A stretch of DNA of 64,000 nucleotides from Bryopsis sp. KO-2023 (GCA_030272585.1 BSYQ01000002.1:1426001-1490000); one strand, 5' to 3'. Numbered from the stretch's first letter, positions 1 through 11,203 are shown. Program-made: numbers and translations. The notes: generated by a model not told the origin, from the letters alone.

Positions 1-213
1 ACGACATCAAATCAACATTGACCTTCGTCATCCATTTCATGAGGTTTGCAAAGGTCACTAAAGGGCTTCCACCAATTTTTGGCATTCAACGTTTTTTCGA
101 AACTTTCTCATCTATCACCCTTATAATCCCTTTCATCGGAGTGTCAATAAAGATTCTAGAAATCGCTTTGTGATTTGGTTTATTTTTCGGAATTACATCG
201 TGTCATTATGGAA

Positions 214-582
214 ATGAGCACCAATGGAGCCCCTGGGGAAGATTCCATCTCTGTTGTGGTAATGCAGAAGTGTTTCGGGGTCCTGAAGGTACCTTTATCC
301 CATGCTTCCACGATTACGTAATAAAATAGAATTTTCCCAACTGTTTGGAAAAGAGCAAAGGTCTCCATCATACGTAAACAAGGGACAGATTTGCAAGATA
401 TTAAGGCCTATCGACCAATAAGTCTACTCAATATTGGCAAAATTATTAAGGGAATTGTACGAGATAGGATCGTGTATGTTATGGATGACGGGTGCAAGGC
501 ACAATATGGCGCCATCAAGAGGGTCCTATCCCTCCGTATGATGCATCAATATGACAGTTCGTATGACAACCAACGGAAATAA
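214..582 (+). pseudogene. Non-LTR (LINE) reverse transcriptase fragment, broken
   Basis: One reading frame matches the N-terminal half of a LINE reverse transcriptase. It begins with an APGEDSI segment (the KAPGxDGI-like block before the RT). Further on it has FPTVWKRAKVSII, then the very characteristic YRPISLLN block, and a QYGAIK segment that resembles the QxGxxxGxS region. Two adjacent in-frame stops (319-324) break the frame. The catalytic FADD region and the endonuclease are not visible, so this is a short dead fragment. The family assignment rests on the WK...YRPISLL spacing, which is diagnostic of non-LTR elements. The 200 bases upstream show no further convincing domain, and the fragment may continue left of the window. 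Confidence 0.72.
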
Positions 583-1926
583 CACAAGCGCGTACATCGT
601 CAAATCTAATGTAATCTCGTTTAAGTCCTATGGATTGAATTTTTCTCTAGATACTTTGGCAAAAATGGAAGAAGCAGCCTTAAATCGTTACATTCGGAAA
701 ATCATCATGCTTTTGCAATCATGATTGAAGCAACTTCGATATCCAACTCAGATCATCGCGTTTTTTCATCGAGATCGTTCCTAAGAGCATTCAATATTTT
801 TTCAGTACATATGCAAAAGGTACAACGTGGCCTACCATATATGGCCATGTATGGTGTAGATTTGTCGGAAGAGTTTTGGTGCATACTTGAAAGTTCCATC
901 AACAAACCAAATTTACTTGTCCAATCGAGATTCCAAATACACAAACTCGCTTGTTAATTCTTGCCCTTCTATAGCCACTATATGCGGCTAGGCTAAGAGG
1001 TGCTTGAAAAGATAAAAAACGTATGTGAATTCTTCATGATGAGCAGCCAACATATCAATAAAAAAGGAGTCCTATTCGCGATGGTATGAAGCAAGCAATT
1101 CATATATACGATATGATATCATCGATATCTTATGTGAAAGCTTGTATGATGTATGACACAAGTACTATCTATCTTACCGTGTTTTGTTTCAAATTGAACG
1201 CATCTTAACGTTTCTAAGCAAGGCGACTTTCGGGTTTGGAGGAAACGCTTTTCTCCCGTATTTTATATGCTATTGATAATTTTTGCGCTCTCCTCCGAAT
1301 CTCAGGCGACCCAACGTAGGTGGCTTTTTAAAAGATGCGGGTACTGGTATAATATTTCAAAAAAAACATTTTTCGATGTTCCGTGACGTTCTTCTTAAGC
1401 TTTTCCAAGTTTCTAACTCCTCTACTCGTACACCTCAACAAATTCGACACACACATGCCCACAGCAACATATCCAGATTCAATAATGAAAGACAAAAATT
1501 TTCCAAAACTGGAAGTGGACCGCAACGCGGCTACTTCTATTTTCAAGAGATATATTTCTTTGAATGGAATTTCTTCGAATGTTATTTTTTTAGAGTTGGT
1601 ATATTTTTTCATAGTAAGGGTTAAGTCTCCTCATCGATACATGCATGCAACTTTCAACAAGCATCTTGATTCGGTTTTGATTACACACCTTGGTTTTCCC
1701 GATAATAAGGTAAAAGTTAAACCAAGCTTATTTAATTTGCGAGCCTTTTTCAACTCGAGCAAAAATTGATCCAAAGAATCTTGTTGCTCCACAACATTTT
1801 ATTCCGTAAAGATGGAGAAAGCGATTTAATCAAACCAATAGTCCTAACAAATAAAACTTGAATAACAAGTTCTAGTCCAAACCCTCTAGGCGGCAGCTTG
1901 TAGGAATAGGATATGCTGGATTTACT
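583..1926. other. No recognisable feature
   Basis: AT-rich sequence. The reading frames of 113 and 128 codons around 1283-1769 overlap each other on the same strand and show no family motif. I see no repeats or RNA genes here. Confidence 0.5.
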
Positions 1927-2129
1927 TCATGCGCTTGTTTGACGCATTTCCGCCACATCTCTTGCCTTGATCGCCAAGGTCACATACTGCTCCGCCCGGT
2001 GCAGCTGGTCCCAAAAGTAGTGCGTGCATGCATCGGCTTTGGATATGTTCTCCCTGGCTTCTAGTTGGCTTCTAGTGTATTTTCTCCTCGTCCTCCTTCT
2101 ATCGACGACTAGCCCAAGCGAACTCTACT
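1927..2129 (-). pseudogene. Unidentified coding fragment, C-terminal piece
   Basis: A minus-strand frame of about 66 codons ends at a TGA (1929-1927). It reads like genuine protein: a basic N-terminal patch (RRRTRRKYTRSQ) is followed by a balanced, helix-prone stretch that includes HYFWDQLHRAEQYVTLAI and KARDVAEMRQ. Local GC is higher than in the flanks, as expected of coding DNA. An in-frame stop lies just upstream, so either an exon starts here or the frame is broken. I do not recognise the family. It lies on the same strand as the coding-like repeat at 2304-2440 and could belong to the same old element. Confidence 0.35.
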
Positions 2130-2294
2130 TCCAACCTCGATATTATAGTCCGATTAGTCGTTGAGTGACCGTTCAAGACATCATGTATGAGACTTCGGTT
2201 ATATCTTCGCATTTATTATTTGCTGGTACGTAGAAAAAGGATGGGTTTAACATAACTGTGCTCCCTCTTGTGTGAAAGCATTGGAGTAAGAACC

Positions 2295-2440
2295 GATGGC
2301 TTCTTATGTAAACACCTCAGAAAATACCAACATCAACCCAACACTCTCCATCTTAGCTCTGTACACATAGCCGCACGAGTAACTAAACATGTCAACAACA
2401 TCATCGGTAAAATGTCGATGTTGATATAAATGTCGATGTT
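2295..2440 (-). repeat. Diverged dispersed repeat A, copy 1
   Basis: The minus strand of this segment is similar to the plus strand at 40590-40735. Both copies can be read as a protein tail with the pattern CGY..AK.ESVGLM.VF.E..T followed by a TAA. A shared stretch also lies about 60 bases upstream, with the pattern CGACAT.TTACCGATG. Agreement at the protein level across diverged DNA suggests a former coding sequence, probably of a mobile element, but I cannot name it. Confidence 0.5.
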
Positions 2441-2455
2441 GATATAAATGTCGAT
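2410..2455. repeat. 18-bp tandem repeat, 2.5 copies
   Basis: The unit AAATGTCGATGTTGATAT is present twice in full and once in part, perfectly. It lies at the edge of repeat A. Confidence 0.85.
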
Positions 2456-2610
2456 ATACATATGTATATATTTCCCCCTTGCCTCTATCTCTTCTTTCAA
2501 AAGGCTTGGGCCACTTTAAAAAAAGCCTTCCCTGTGAGCGAGGCGCTGCCCTTTTGTTTTTGTCCACGAGGAAGCTCCATGAAGAGAAAGCACTCCTGTA
2601 ACGCACGCTA

Positions 2611-2615
2611 CCAAC
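2611..2615. repeat. Target-site duplication CCAAC, left
   Basis: CCAAC immediately precedes the TG that opens the left LTR. The same five bases follow the CA that closes the right LTR (11853-11857). Five bases is the usual duplication for Ty3/gypsy-type integrases. Confidence 0.85.
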
Positions 2616-3263
2616 TGTAAGGATTCGGCAGAATCAAAGGAGATTCAGGCAGACCTGCAGGCTTGCAGACTGGCAGTGATTGGGCTGACAGATTAGGCTG
2701 CAGGTTGACTGCTATGATTCTGAAGAAGCAAGAATGGTTCAGGTCCTTTAGACCTGCAGACTGATAGACTGGTAGTCAGCAGATTGGTAGACTGACGAAG
2801 TGGCAGAGTAGTCGGGCGGACAGGTTGGCTGACGACAGACAGGTGCTGACAGCGCTGCAGAACGTGGGCTGCAGAGCTGGCAGGCAGGAAGTTCTAGAAG
2901 GTCTTAGGTGGCAGACTCAGAACCGCAGTACCCTGCAAGGTGTCTGAGGCTGCATGTCATGGAAGGGACTGAAAGGGACTTGGCAGTTTGATGGTCTGCA
3001 ATACTGATGCAGACTGATGTTATGGCTTAGGATCAGTTTGGATCAGGGTTGGCAGAAACGGTATAAGTTGTGGGGGCTTGGACATTCTTGTAACTTAACC
3101 TAACCTTAGTTTGGAACCTGATCTCGCCCTTGAACCTTGCTAGGTTCAAGTATCTCTCCCATGGTCGTTTAATAGAACGGCAGTTCAGACTGGCAGACCG
3201 GCAGGGTCGCAGTCTTCAGTGTATTGAAGCAGAAAAAGCGATCTGCAGGGCAGAATCGTTACA
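2616..3263 (+). repeat. 5' LTR of the 9.2-kb element
   Basis: 648 bp, starting TGTAAGGATT and ending ATCGTTACA. It aligns to 11204-11852. The first 501 bp are identical. The last 147 bp carry about a dozen substitutions and one indel. A TATAAG box at 3062-3067, at the same offset in the other copy, is the likely promoter and would put the RNA start near 3090. Confidence 0.88.
3062..3067 (+). promoter_or_regulatory. Candidate TATA box in the 5' LTR
   Basis: TATAAG lies 446 bp into the LTR, just before a G-rich stretch. It is conserved in the right LTR at 11650-11655. Position and sequence suit a Pol II core promoter, but this is inferred. Confidence 0.4.
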
Positions 3264-3264
3264 T

Positions 3265-3276
3265 TGGTTTCGGAGC
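3265..3276 (+). promoter_or_regulatory. Primer-binding site of the 9.2-kb element
   Basis: TGGTTTCGGAGC starts one base after the 5' LTR. It is complementary to a tRNA whose 3' end would read GCTCCGAAACCA. The same 12 bases form the primer-binding site of the gypsy element at 46740-52384. It resembles the plant initiator-Met site TGGTATCAGAGC with two changes, so the primer identity is open. The tRNA-Arg at 63233 does not fit. Confidence 0.75.
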
Positions 3277-3299
3277 AGGCTTGTGACAAGATCACAAAC

Positions 3300-4330
3300 G
3301 AGTCTGGCAGGCTGCAGAGGCAGCAGTATGCGCGGCAGGCGCGCAGTGAGAAGGCGCAGAGGCGCAGGACACTGGCAGGCACACAGCACAGTGCAAAGCA
3401 GAGGTTTGCAAGGCAGACAAACGCCAGTGCTTTGCAGATTTGCAGTTATCTATTGGAGTGTTCGAGTGTGCTGTGTGAAGGAAAGTCGCTGAATCAGCGT
3501 CAGGAGTAGAATGGGCGCAGTGTGTGTAAGAACACTGCGGCAGACAGATTCGTTACAGTGGTGTGTAGAAGCGCAGCTTACACACAGGCGCGCAGCATTG
3601 TCAAGCGCAGCACGACTATGCAGCGTCGCAGGAGACGTTGGGTGGCGCAGCATTTGGAGGATTGCGTCGCAGGTGTAGAACTGCGCAGCAGATCCAGGAA
3701 TGCGCAGCAGATCCAAGATTGCGCCGCAGATGCAGAGTTCTACCGCAGATGTGGAATTACGCTGTTGATACAAGGTTGCGCAGCGAATATGGAAATGTAC
3801 CGCGGGCAGGATTGCGTTGCAGACAGAACGTGCGCAGGTTTTGCTGGAAGTGCGCAGCGAATGTTGGCACTGCGTAAGTGGATGATGTGACGCGCAGCAG
3901 CCACAGGAAAGCGCTGCACATGCGAAATTGCACTGCAGACGACAGAGTTACGTTGCGTGCAGCGGATTGCAATGTCGATGGGACATTTCGCGCAGATGCA
4001 GGCTGGGCAGCCTATGCAGGATGCAGGGACTGCGCAGTGTTTATGGAACTGTGCAGCTCTTGATGGAAGTTCGCAGACGATGTTGGGACTGCATGTCAAT
4101 TGAAGGAACAGCTGATGCAGGGATCGCGCAGCTGACGCAGGAACGCGCAGCTCTGTGCAAGGTCGGCACAAGGTGCAGGATCTGATGGACTTGCACAGAA
4201 CGTGGCAGGATGTGTGCGAGAGTGAGAATTGCGCAGCACACATTAAGTTGCTGCGACCAGGAAGAGTTGCAGTGTACGCAGTGAGTGCGACTGATGCAGG
4301 CATCGCTTAACTGACTCAGGTTGAGCGCAG
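3300..4330 (+). repeat. Degenerate GCGCAG-rich minisatellite
   Basis: Inside the 9.2-kb element, words such as TGCGCAGCAGATCC, GCGCCGCAGATGC and ACGCGCAGC recur every 20-30 bases with heavy drift. The block is clearest from 3640 to 4160. Open frames here (for example 3522-3890) are byproducts of this composition and show no family motif. Confidence 0.5.
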
Positions 4331-6878
4331 GTTGAGCGTAAGTTGAGCGCAGACGCGAGATGCAAGAGTGTTACGTGCTTGCAGGGTTACATTTGAGTGA
4401 TCTGATCATTTCGTTGGTTGATTGAAGTGACTTTAGAAGTAGTGAGCTTCAGATTGATTTCAGGATCAGGTGATCTATGATCTTCTGATTGCAGTACACA
4501 TTCTGGAAAAGATGTTTGATCACTTTATAAAGGATTTCAGAGTTGCAGTCAAATTTTCAGGCTGAAGTGAGGGAGATGTTTTGAAAGGCTTTGATTGATC
4601 ACAAGTTAGTGGGGAAAATTCTGGAAAGAGTCTTTGAGACCATGCAGATTTTTCAGGGAAGTTTTGATTTATTGTTTGAAAAGTCTGGTGGTGATATTTG
4701 ACAGCTTTGTTGATCAGAAGTTCGGATTTTTCTGATCAGAAGTTCCTCCTTGTTTGCTTGGATTTGTGCGTCTTTAGTGGAGAGTTATCCTTGGCTCAGT
4801 TGGATTGAGCAGTAGTGGTCGACTCATCATTTCAGAGTATGGAAGATTGCAGTGGAAAAATTCTTGGTTTCAGTGGCAGGTCAGGTCAGCTCTGATGTGA
4901 TTGTGCATACATATTTTGGATGTTTCTTGCCACATTAAGGCTGATTGTGATTGTGGGAACATTTACAGGTGTTTCAGTGATTGCACAATAGCTTGAGGGA
5001 ATTTTTCAGAGTCGTTTCTGAACTTGAAATAAGAAGAACTGCAGATCAGAACTTGTTTAGAGTTGCTTGCAGAAAGCTAAGGCATCTTTCAGTTCTCCTA
5101 TTGATCGGTGGAGGTATAGTGTTTGTGTTTCTGTTGAAGGGTTGTCTAGTCTTTTTCTTGATGAACCCTATGGTATTTTGCTCTGATTTCTGAATAGACC
5201 AGTGGCAGGTTATTCTCAGAAGAATGTCAATGACATGAAGTTTTCGTTCTATAATAGACTAGTGGCAGATTATTTTCTGTTGTTTGGTGGGACAAGTGAC
5301 AGAATATCAGTCTTTTTATAGATCAGTGGCAGATCATTTTCTGTTGTTGGCAGGGCAGATATTAGGTGTCTTGGCAAGGTATTTTTCTGTGGCAGCCTTG
5401 CTTGGCAGGTCAGAAAAAGATGTAGATTTTTGAAGGGACCAATAGGCCCATGGAACTCTTCTTTAGTAGGCTGAGTGATAGTGGTGAATTGAAGAAATGT
5501 TTGGTACAGCAGTAGCTGGTCTTTTCTTCTATTATGGGTGTTCTGAAATAGGACATCTTCTATTTTCCGCTAGCAGAAAGTTTTCAGTCGGATACATTGA
5601 TATGAGGGCAGGTTATTTTGTTAAAGGATGCCCCTTATTGAGCAGTAAACAGTTGCTAGTGATTAGAGAATTTTCTGGAAGGGAACAATACTCAATTGTG
5701 GTAGTATTGTTAGAGACTGAATTTTCAAAGGTAGTCTAGGGAAATTCTGGAAATTAAGCTGTTTGAAAATACTGATTGTCTTTCAAAGAGAAAAGAAATC
5801 AGATGGGGAGGATGAAGTGATAAAGCAGCCACATCCTACCCATTGATTAGGAGGGTATTTTCATTGGTAGATGGCAGCATTTTCTCGGTACTTAGGTTTT
5901 ATTTCAACAAGACTTTGGTGGTAGCAGAGTTGGTTGAAGAAGCTTGGTCTTAGAGAAAAGAAATTTCTGGTTACACTCTTGGTTATTTGTCTTTGAGGTG
6001 TTGGAAAATAGATTTTCAGGATATATCTCATTCTGGAAGTTTATTCAGGTTTCCAGAAAAATTGAGACAGTTATTGAATTAGCAGTGGTACTCTTGAGGC
6101 AGAGAAAAAGTGCAGAAGACTATAGGGCAGATGGCTGAACAGAAGAGAAGTTTTCTTTGCTTGTTTGGTATAGTTCTGTTCTTCCTTTTTCATTTGGATG
6201 AAGAGTGGTTGCTGGTTTTCAAAGGGAGTATATTTCTGATAGTTATTTTGGTAGAGTTTCTATCCTGTTGGAAGCATAAAGTATATTAGTGATATGCTGG
6301 AGTCACCTGAAGTTTTCATGCATTCTTTACACAAAGAAACTGTGGCAGATTTTTGTGTTTGGACTGCCATAATATACTTAGTGGTTTGTTGTGACAAAAG
6401 AAAGAGGTGCACTCAGTATTTTGCTGATTTATTAGGGTAAAATAGGAGGAAAAGAAAGGAAGTTAAATGTGGCAGATTTTATATCCTTGTGCAACCACAT
6501 TATAGTTAGGTGCTTTTTACGAGAAGAGTACAAGTTGAAAAGAGAAAACAAAGGAAAGAGTTTAAGGTGATAGCACCAGGTGGTGCTTATGGGTTGTGAA
6601 GTGAGAAAAGGAGAGCAAGACTTGCAGATATCTCTTGCAGATGCAAAGCCATGTGTAGCTACATCTGAGGAGATGGTGCATGAGTGGAGTGCCATGTGAA
6701 GCATACACCCATGTAGGACAACTGAGCGGGGAAGCTAAGATCAACATCCCTCAAGAAAGTTGCTCAGCCCCAAGTTTTGAAGGAAGAGGAAGTCCAGGGA
6801 GGACTTGCAGGAGTGAGAAAAGAGGCGAAAGAGGACAGAAGTGGAGTGTGAGAAGGCCGGCGTAGCCACTCACACAGG
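4331..6878 (+). other. Non-coding interior of the 9.2-kb element
   Basis: G/T-rich sequence dense in TTTCAG and TTGCAG words. No open frame on the element's sense strand exceeds about 80 codons and no retroelement motif is visible. Confidence 0.6.
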
Positions 6879-7139
6879 GTGTTACCTCAGGGGAGGGTAG
6901 CCTATGGGCGCGGAGTCCATTCCGTAGTTGGAGTGCCGGTGCAGCCGCAACACGGAGAAGTAAGTCTGGTGGATGGAATTTCTGCAGGTGGTGGTCCAGG
7001 CAGGGACACTGGTGCAGGAAATTCTGGAGGCCTTGAGGAGAAGGTGAGCAGTGCTGCAGGTGGCCCGCTAGGCGACGAGGGGGACGGTCCCCCAGGGGAC
7101 TTGCAGACTGCGCAGTTAACGAATTGGCGGGCACTCTGA
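6879..7139 (+). CDS. Hypothetical Gly/Val-rich ORF in the 9.2-kb element
   Basis: An 86-codon frame rich in Gly, Val and Ala. It overlaps the start of the 54-bp tandem repeats, where another frame becomes open. It could be the front of a Gag-like or accessory reading frame now split by a frameshift, or simply a product of GC-rich composition. No zinc knuckle, coiled coil or protease motif is seen. Confidence 0.2.
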   Translation: MLPQGRVAYGRGVHSVVGVPVQPQHGEVSLVDGISAGGGPGRDTGAGNSGGLEEKVSSAAGGPLGDEGDGPPGDLQTAQLTNWRAL

Positions 7140-7340
7140 TGGAGGCAGAGTCTCTCGCAAGTAGGTCAGTGGATGAATTGGCGGGCACTCTGATGGAGGC
7201 AGAGTCTCTCGCAAGTAGGTCAGTGGATGAATTGGCGAGCACTCTGATGGAGGCAGAGTCTCTCGCAAGTAGGTCAGTGGATGAATTGGCAGGTACTCTG
7301 ATAGGGGCAGAGTCTCTCGCGAGTAGGTCAGTGGATGAAT
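7121..7340 (+). repeat. 54-bp tandem repeat, four copies
   Basis: The units start at 7121, 7175, 7229 and 7283, with a partial fifth after 7337. The first two are identical and the later two carry a few changes. The period is 18 codons. The frame that stays open through all copies reads ELAGTLMEAESLASRSVD per unit. Changes between units are roughly half silent and half replacement, so selection for coding is not shown. Confidence 0.9.
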
Positions 7341-7546
7341 TAGTGGGTGTTGCCGCAAGGGCAGTAGCATCTGCTGGAATTTTTAAGGAGGTTTCAGGGA
7401 ATGAGGAGGCTGGTCGGCCGAGTGGAGCCACCACCTCTCAGGTCTCGGAGGCAGGGGGTGTAGGGCCATGTGGGGTCGCACCTGACCTGCATGATTTTTC
7501 AGTGTATGTCGATTCTGATGGTGTTCTGCAGGCACATCAGACTTGA
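7139..7546 (+). CDS. Hypothetical repeat-containing ORF in the 9.2-kb element
   Basis: From the first ATG in the repeat frame this gives 135 codons. Most of the 18-residue repeats (pattern DELAGTLMEAESLASRS) come first, then a short acidic and Ser/Gly-rich tail that ends ...DGVLQAHQT. The repeat should form amphipathic helices and is strongly acidic. It is the most protein-like frame in the element interior, but it matches no family I know. If translated, it could be an accessory or structural protein. A chance open frame over a tandem repeat is equally possible. Confidence 0.25.
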   Translation: MEAESLASRSVDELAGTLMEAESLASRSVDELASTLMEAESLASRSVDELAGTLIGAESLASRSVDELVGVAARAVASAGIFKEVSGNEEAGRPSGATTSQVSEAGGVGPCGVAPDLHDFSVYVDSDGVLQAHQT

Positions 7547-7624
7547 TTTGGTGAGCGAGAAGTTATGGGCTGGGTAGACCTAATGAAGTCTACTTTAAAG
7601 GACATAGTCTAAACTTCGAAGTGA

Positions 7625-7815
7625 AGTGTACATGCCAGGCAGGCCGTGTGCGGCGTGCGGCTGAAATGAGAATACATGCCAGGCAGATTGTGTACGGCGT
7701 GCGATTGATCTTTATGGAAGTGCAGTGGACATGCCAGGCAGGCCGTGTGCGGCGTGCGGCTGAAATGAGAATACATGCCAGGCAGATTGTGTACGGCGTG
7801 CGATTGATGTTTTGA
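7625..7815 (+). repeat. 99-bp tandem repeat, two copies
   Basis: CATGCCAGGCAGGCCGTG recurs at 7631 and 7730, and the intervening 99 bp is almost exactly duplicated. Each copy is itself built from two diverged halves that share CATGCCAGGCAG and CGGCGTGCG. The period is a multiple of three, and a 64-codon frame runs through both copies. Confidence 0.88.
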
Positions 7816-10800
7816 GAAGGAACTGAATTTTTATTGTCGGTGATTTCGTGACGTGGAGAAAATCGTATATCGATAGGTAGGGATGTAGAATTGGAATATC
7901 TACATCTTGCCTATAAACTGGAAGCTAGCTGGGGTTCTGAAATTGGCTAGAGAAATTTTCAGATTGATGAAGGAATGTAGCTGAATCGAAGGAAAATACA
8001 ATGATCTTTTCTAGGAGTTGCAGAGTGTGAAGAGACCTCAGCTCTAGAGGAAAGAGGATCAGAGTATTGGTTTAGAGAAAAAATATCTGATGCATTGTGA
8101 GATTTATCTTCGTGGTGTTAGTATTTGTCGCCACTTGAGTATGGCTAATTAAAATGTGCAGATACAGAAACCTACAGAAGAGCTTTCATTTCAGTTTTGT
8201 TGATGGAAATTAGTTTGGCAAATCAGTGGCAGAATTACAACATTTGAAAGGCTTGAAAATGAGAGATTTGGGCTCTATTTCAGACTGCAGATGGAGTTGC
8301 AGTTTTTGCTTGAAAGGAGGACTCTGATTTCTATTTTACAGGTCCATAGACTGGTTGTTGAGCTGAAAAATTTCTGAGGGAAATTCAGGGTTCCCTGTGA
8401 AAGATATGGTTGTGTCAAACTGCATCAGAGATAGCAATTTTCAGTGACAGAAGTTGGTATTGTTGCAGTCACTTTTGGACTTAATTGGCAGTGACTGAAA
8501 TCTGGAAAATGCTTTATTTTGATTCGATACATTAGATCTGGTTTGAGTTGCAGATTTTCAGGAGATCAAGAAAGAAAATCAGGGGTGAAGTCTATATTTC
8601 TGATTTCTTTGAGAAGTTTAAATATACATGGACCAGCGGTAGTTCAAATATTATTGTGAGAAATATAAAGCTCAGAAGGAAAAGCAAAAGGATTTTCAAT
8701 TTCTGAAGATCTATCTCTGATTTTGTGTTTGAGTCAGTGGAAATCAGCAGAGTTAGAGAAAAGAAAAGAAAGGTTTTCTCGGACTTTCATTCAGGATTCA
8801 GATTTTCAGGTGGATTTCTTCTTGAGTTTGTTTGCAGTGGTTAGACATGAAGTAGCATGAGTTGGCAACTCTTTTATTTCATGACGATGTACTAGTAAAC
8901 ACAATGGGCTAGTGTTTGAACTTGATGCATGGATAGCATGGTGTCAAAGATCAGGAGCTGAAGGTTATGACATTCGATGGTCAGGTTCAGCTTTACATAC
9001 AAAGAAACAAAAGGGTCAGTGAAAATTTTTGCAGGAGATCTGGACATTTGTTATGGGCAGTTGGTACATTGCAGGTGCAGAACCTGTTAGCTGCAGGAAC
9101 ACTTTGCAGGGCTGCAAAATTTTCTGTGTTTTCTTTCTTTTCTATTTCTTTTCTAGTCAATGAATCAGAAATAGCTTTGATCTTTGGTGGCGTAGTTGGT
9201 GTATATTTGTGTGAGGACAAAATATATCAGAAAGGTTGAGAACTGAACATTTGGTTACAATCTGGGGCAGCAGATTTTTCTGACTTTGGCAGAGCAAATT
9301 CAGGCCTTCAGTTTTTCAGGCTTGTTTTCTGAAGTAGTTTGTTCAGTTGTTTGGGGTCATTTGGCTGCTCCGAACAGCTCAACTTTCTGTAGCTGGGACA
9401 GTGATATGGTTTTGCATGGTTGCATGGTTTTGCTTGAGGACAAGCTCCATTTCAGATGGGGAGGGGGCCTCGGTCGAACCGATGCGTTTCATTTTTGTTT
9501 TTCCACAATTGCACTTATTTCAGCAGTAGGTGTTGCAAAGAGACACACATCTTCATCAAGGTTCTAAGGAAAGGAAGAGGTTGTTAGTAGTACTCTTTCA
9601 GAGCTGATGGGAATTGATGGATAGTGTTTGCAATATCTTGGTGGTCAGTAAATATGTGTTCTCAGTTCTACTATTCTTGCAGAGTGGATTAAGCAACTAG
9701 GCATAGTTCACTACTTTGGGACGATGCAGAATTAAAACATTTGCAGTCTAGCAAGGGTGTTTCTGGTGGACTAAAATATTCTGGTACATGGCACATATTT
9801 TGTTGTGCATTTAGTTGGTTTGGAATTTACAGAAGTTTGCATTACCATTGATTGAATCAGTTAGATTGATGCTTACTTGAGGTTTACTGAATTTCAGAGG
9901 GTACATTGGTATGGATTCTTTCAGCACTCAGTTGTTGGATATTTATCAAAGAAAAAGGAAATATCACTGAGTGAAGTCTTGCTGGTTGAAAGAAAGGGTT
10001 GATTTCATTAAGTCAGGATAGGCCAAGTGGAATTTCTGGGTTTCCATATGTTCTGATTTGTATAGATTCGTATATGGGAAAACCGGAGAAGACATAGAGG
10101 AATTCGGGAACAATTAATGCAATCAATCTGTAGGTACTCTGAACATTCATGACTCAGGAGAGAGGAAGCAGGAACAGAAGGGAGCATGCTCAAGGGAAAA
10201 ATTGAGGAGCAAGCTCACTTCTTCATTGAAGAACATCTGGAGACTTGTTGTTGCAAGATCCTATCGCTCGCTTTTCATTGCTATGCGGAAGGCTAACTTG
10301 GTGGAGACATGTGGCAGCTCACTATGCAGCAAGGAGCTTCAACTCTGAGGAGCTGCTGGAGTGACTGGTGATCTCTTGGTTTTCAAAAGGTTGGAAACTT
10401 CTTTCGGGAGACAGAACTTCAGTCATTCAACCTTCTTCTTTACTCCAAGACAGTTTGCATATTGTGAAAGTGGTATTTTGCTGAGTTGCAAATTTTGGCA
10501 GCAACAGTTTGTAGAGTTCTGGATTGTGGTAGTACCAGTTTGCAGGGTTGCAGACTGTGGCAATAGTTGCAGAGATAATTTGCAGACAGTGGTGGCAGTT
10601 TGCAGGTTTTCAATATGCAATTGTTGAGTTGGAAATTATGGGACACTATGAAGTTTCAGAAGTTTTGGTAGTTGCAAAATATTTGGTGTCTTTCTTTCAT
10701 CATTGGCAAATGATATTTCTGAATAGCAACATTCATATCGTAAAGAAGGCAGAAGGGTGAATTGCTGAGCCTCTAAAAGCTGCAGCAGATTTTTGTTATT

Positions 10801-11194
10801 TTTCTGTTAGATTTTCTGATAGTCGATATGAAAATCTATGGAGTTTACAGACTGCAGAAAGGAATTGAATTTTGTTCAGTAGCACATTACAATTCCGAAA
10901 GAGAAGTTCGTTCGGTTTTCTTGTTTGTGTTGTTGGGATTTTTCTGAGCAGTTTGCTAAGCAATTCAAAGGTATACATCAGAATGTTGAGAAAGAGGCTA
11001 TACTTTATTTTGCAATTTTTCGAAAAGATATTTTCAGTGGTCAGTCCTTCCAAAAGGTGTTTGGCAGTTGGCAAGATGGGATAGCAACTTTTCAAACTGA
11101 ACTTTGAGGCAGAAGTTTCTTTGGGTGTTTGAAATCCAAGGGACAAGGTTGTTATCGTTCTCTTAGGGCAGTAAGGGACTACTGCCAACTAGAT
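7816..11194 (+). other. Non-coding interior of the 9.2-kb element
   Basis: AT-richer, with frequent TTGCAG and TTTCAG words. Open frames up to 130 codons are antisense or lack any motif. No retroelement domain is seen. Confidence 0.6.
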
Positions 11195-11203
11195 GGGGAG
11201 GAA
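11195..11203 (+). promoter_or_regulatory. Polypurine tract of the 9.2-kb element
   Basis: GGGGAGGAA directly abuts the TG of the 3' LTR, the standard position for the plus-strand primer. It fixes the element's sense strand as plus. Confidence 0.75.

Noticed and set aside
3130..4303. ORFs of 80-187 codons rich in Arg, Ala and Cys in the 9.2-kb element
   Set aside because: They occur on both strands over the GCGCAG minisatellite and are explained by its composition.
7116..7434. Minus-strand ORFs with repeated Pro/Leu/Ser peptides across the 54-bp array
   Set aside because: Any frame of a multiple-of-three tandem repeat without stops gives such an ORF. The element's sense strand is plus.
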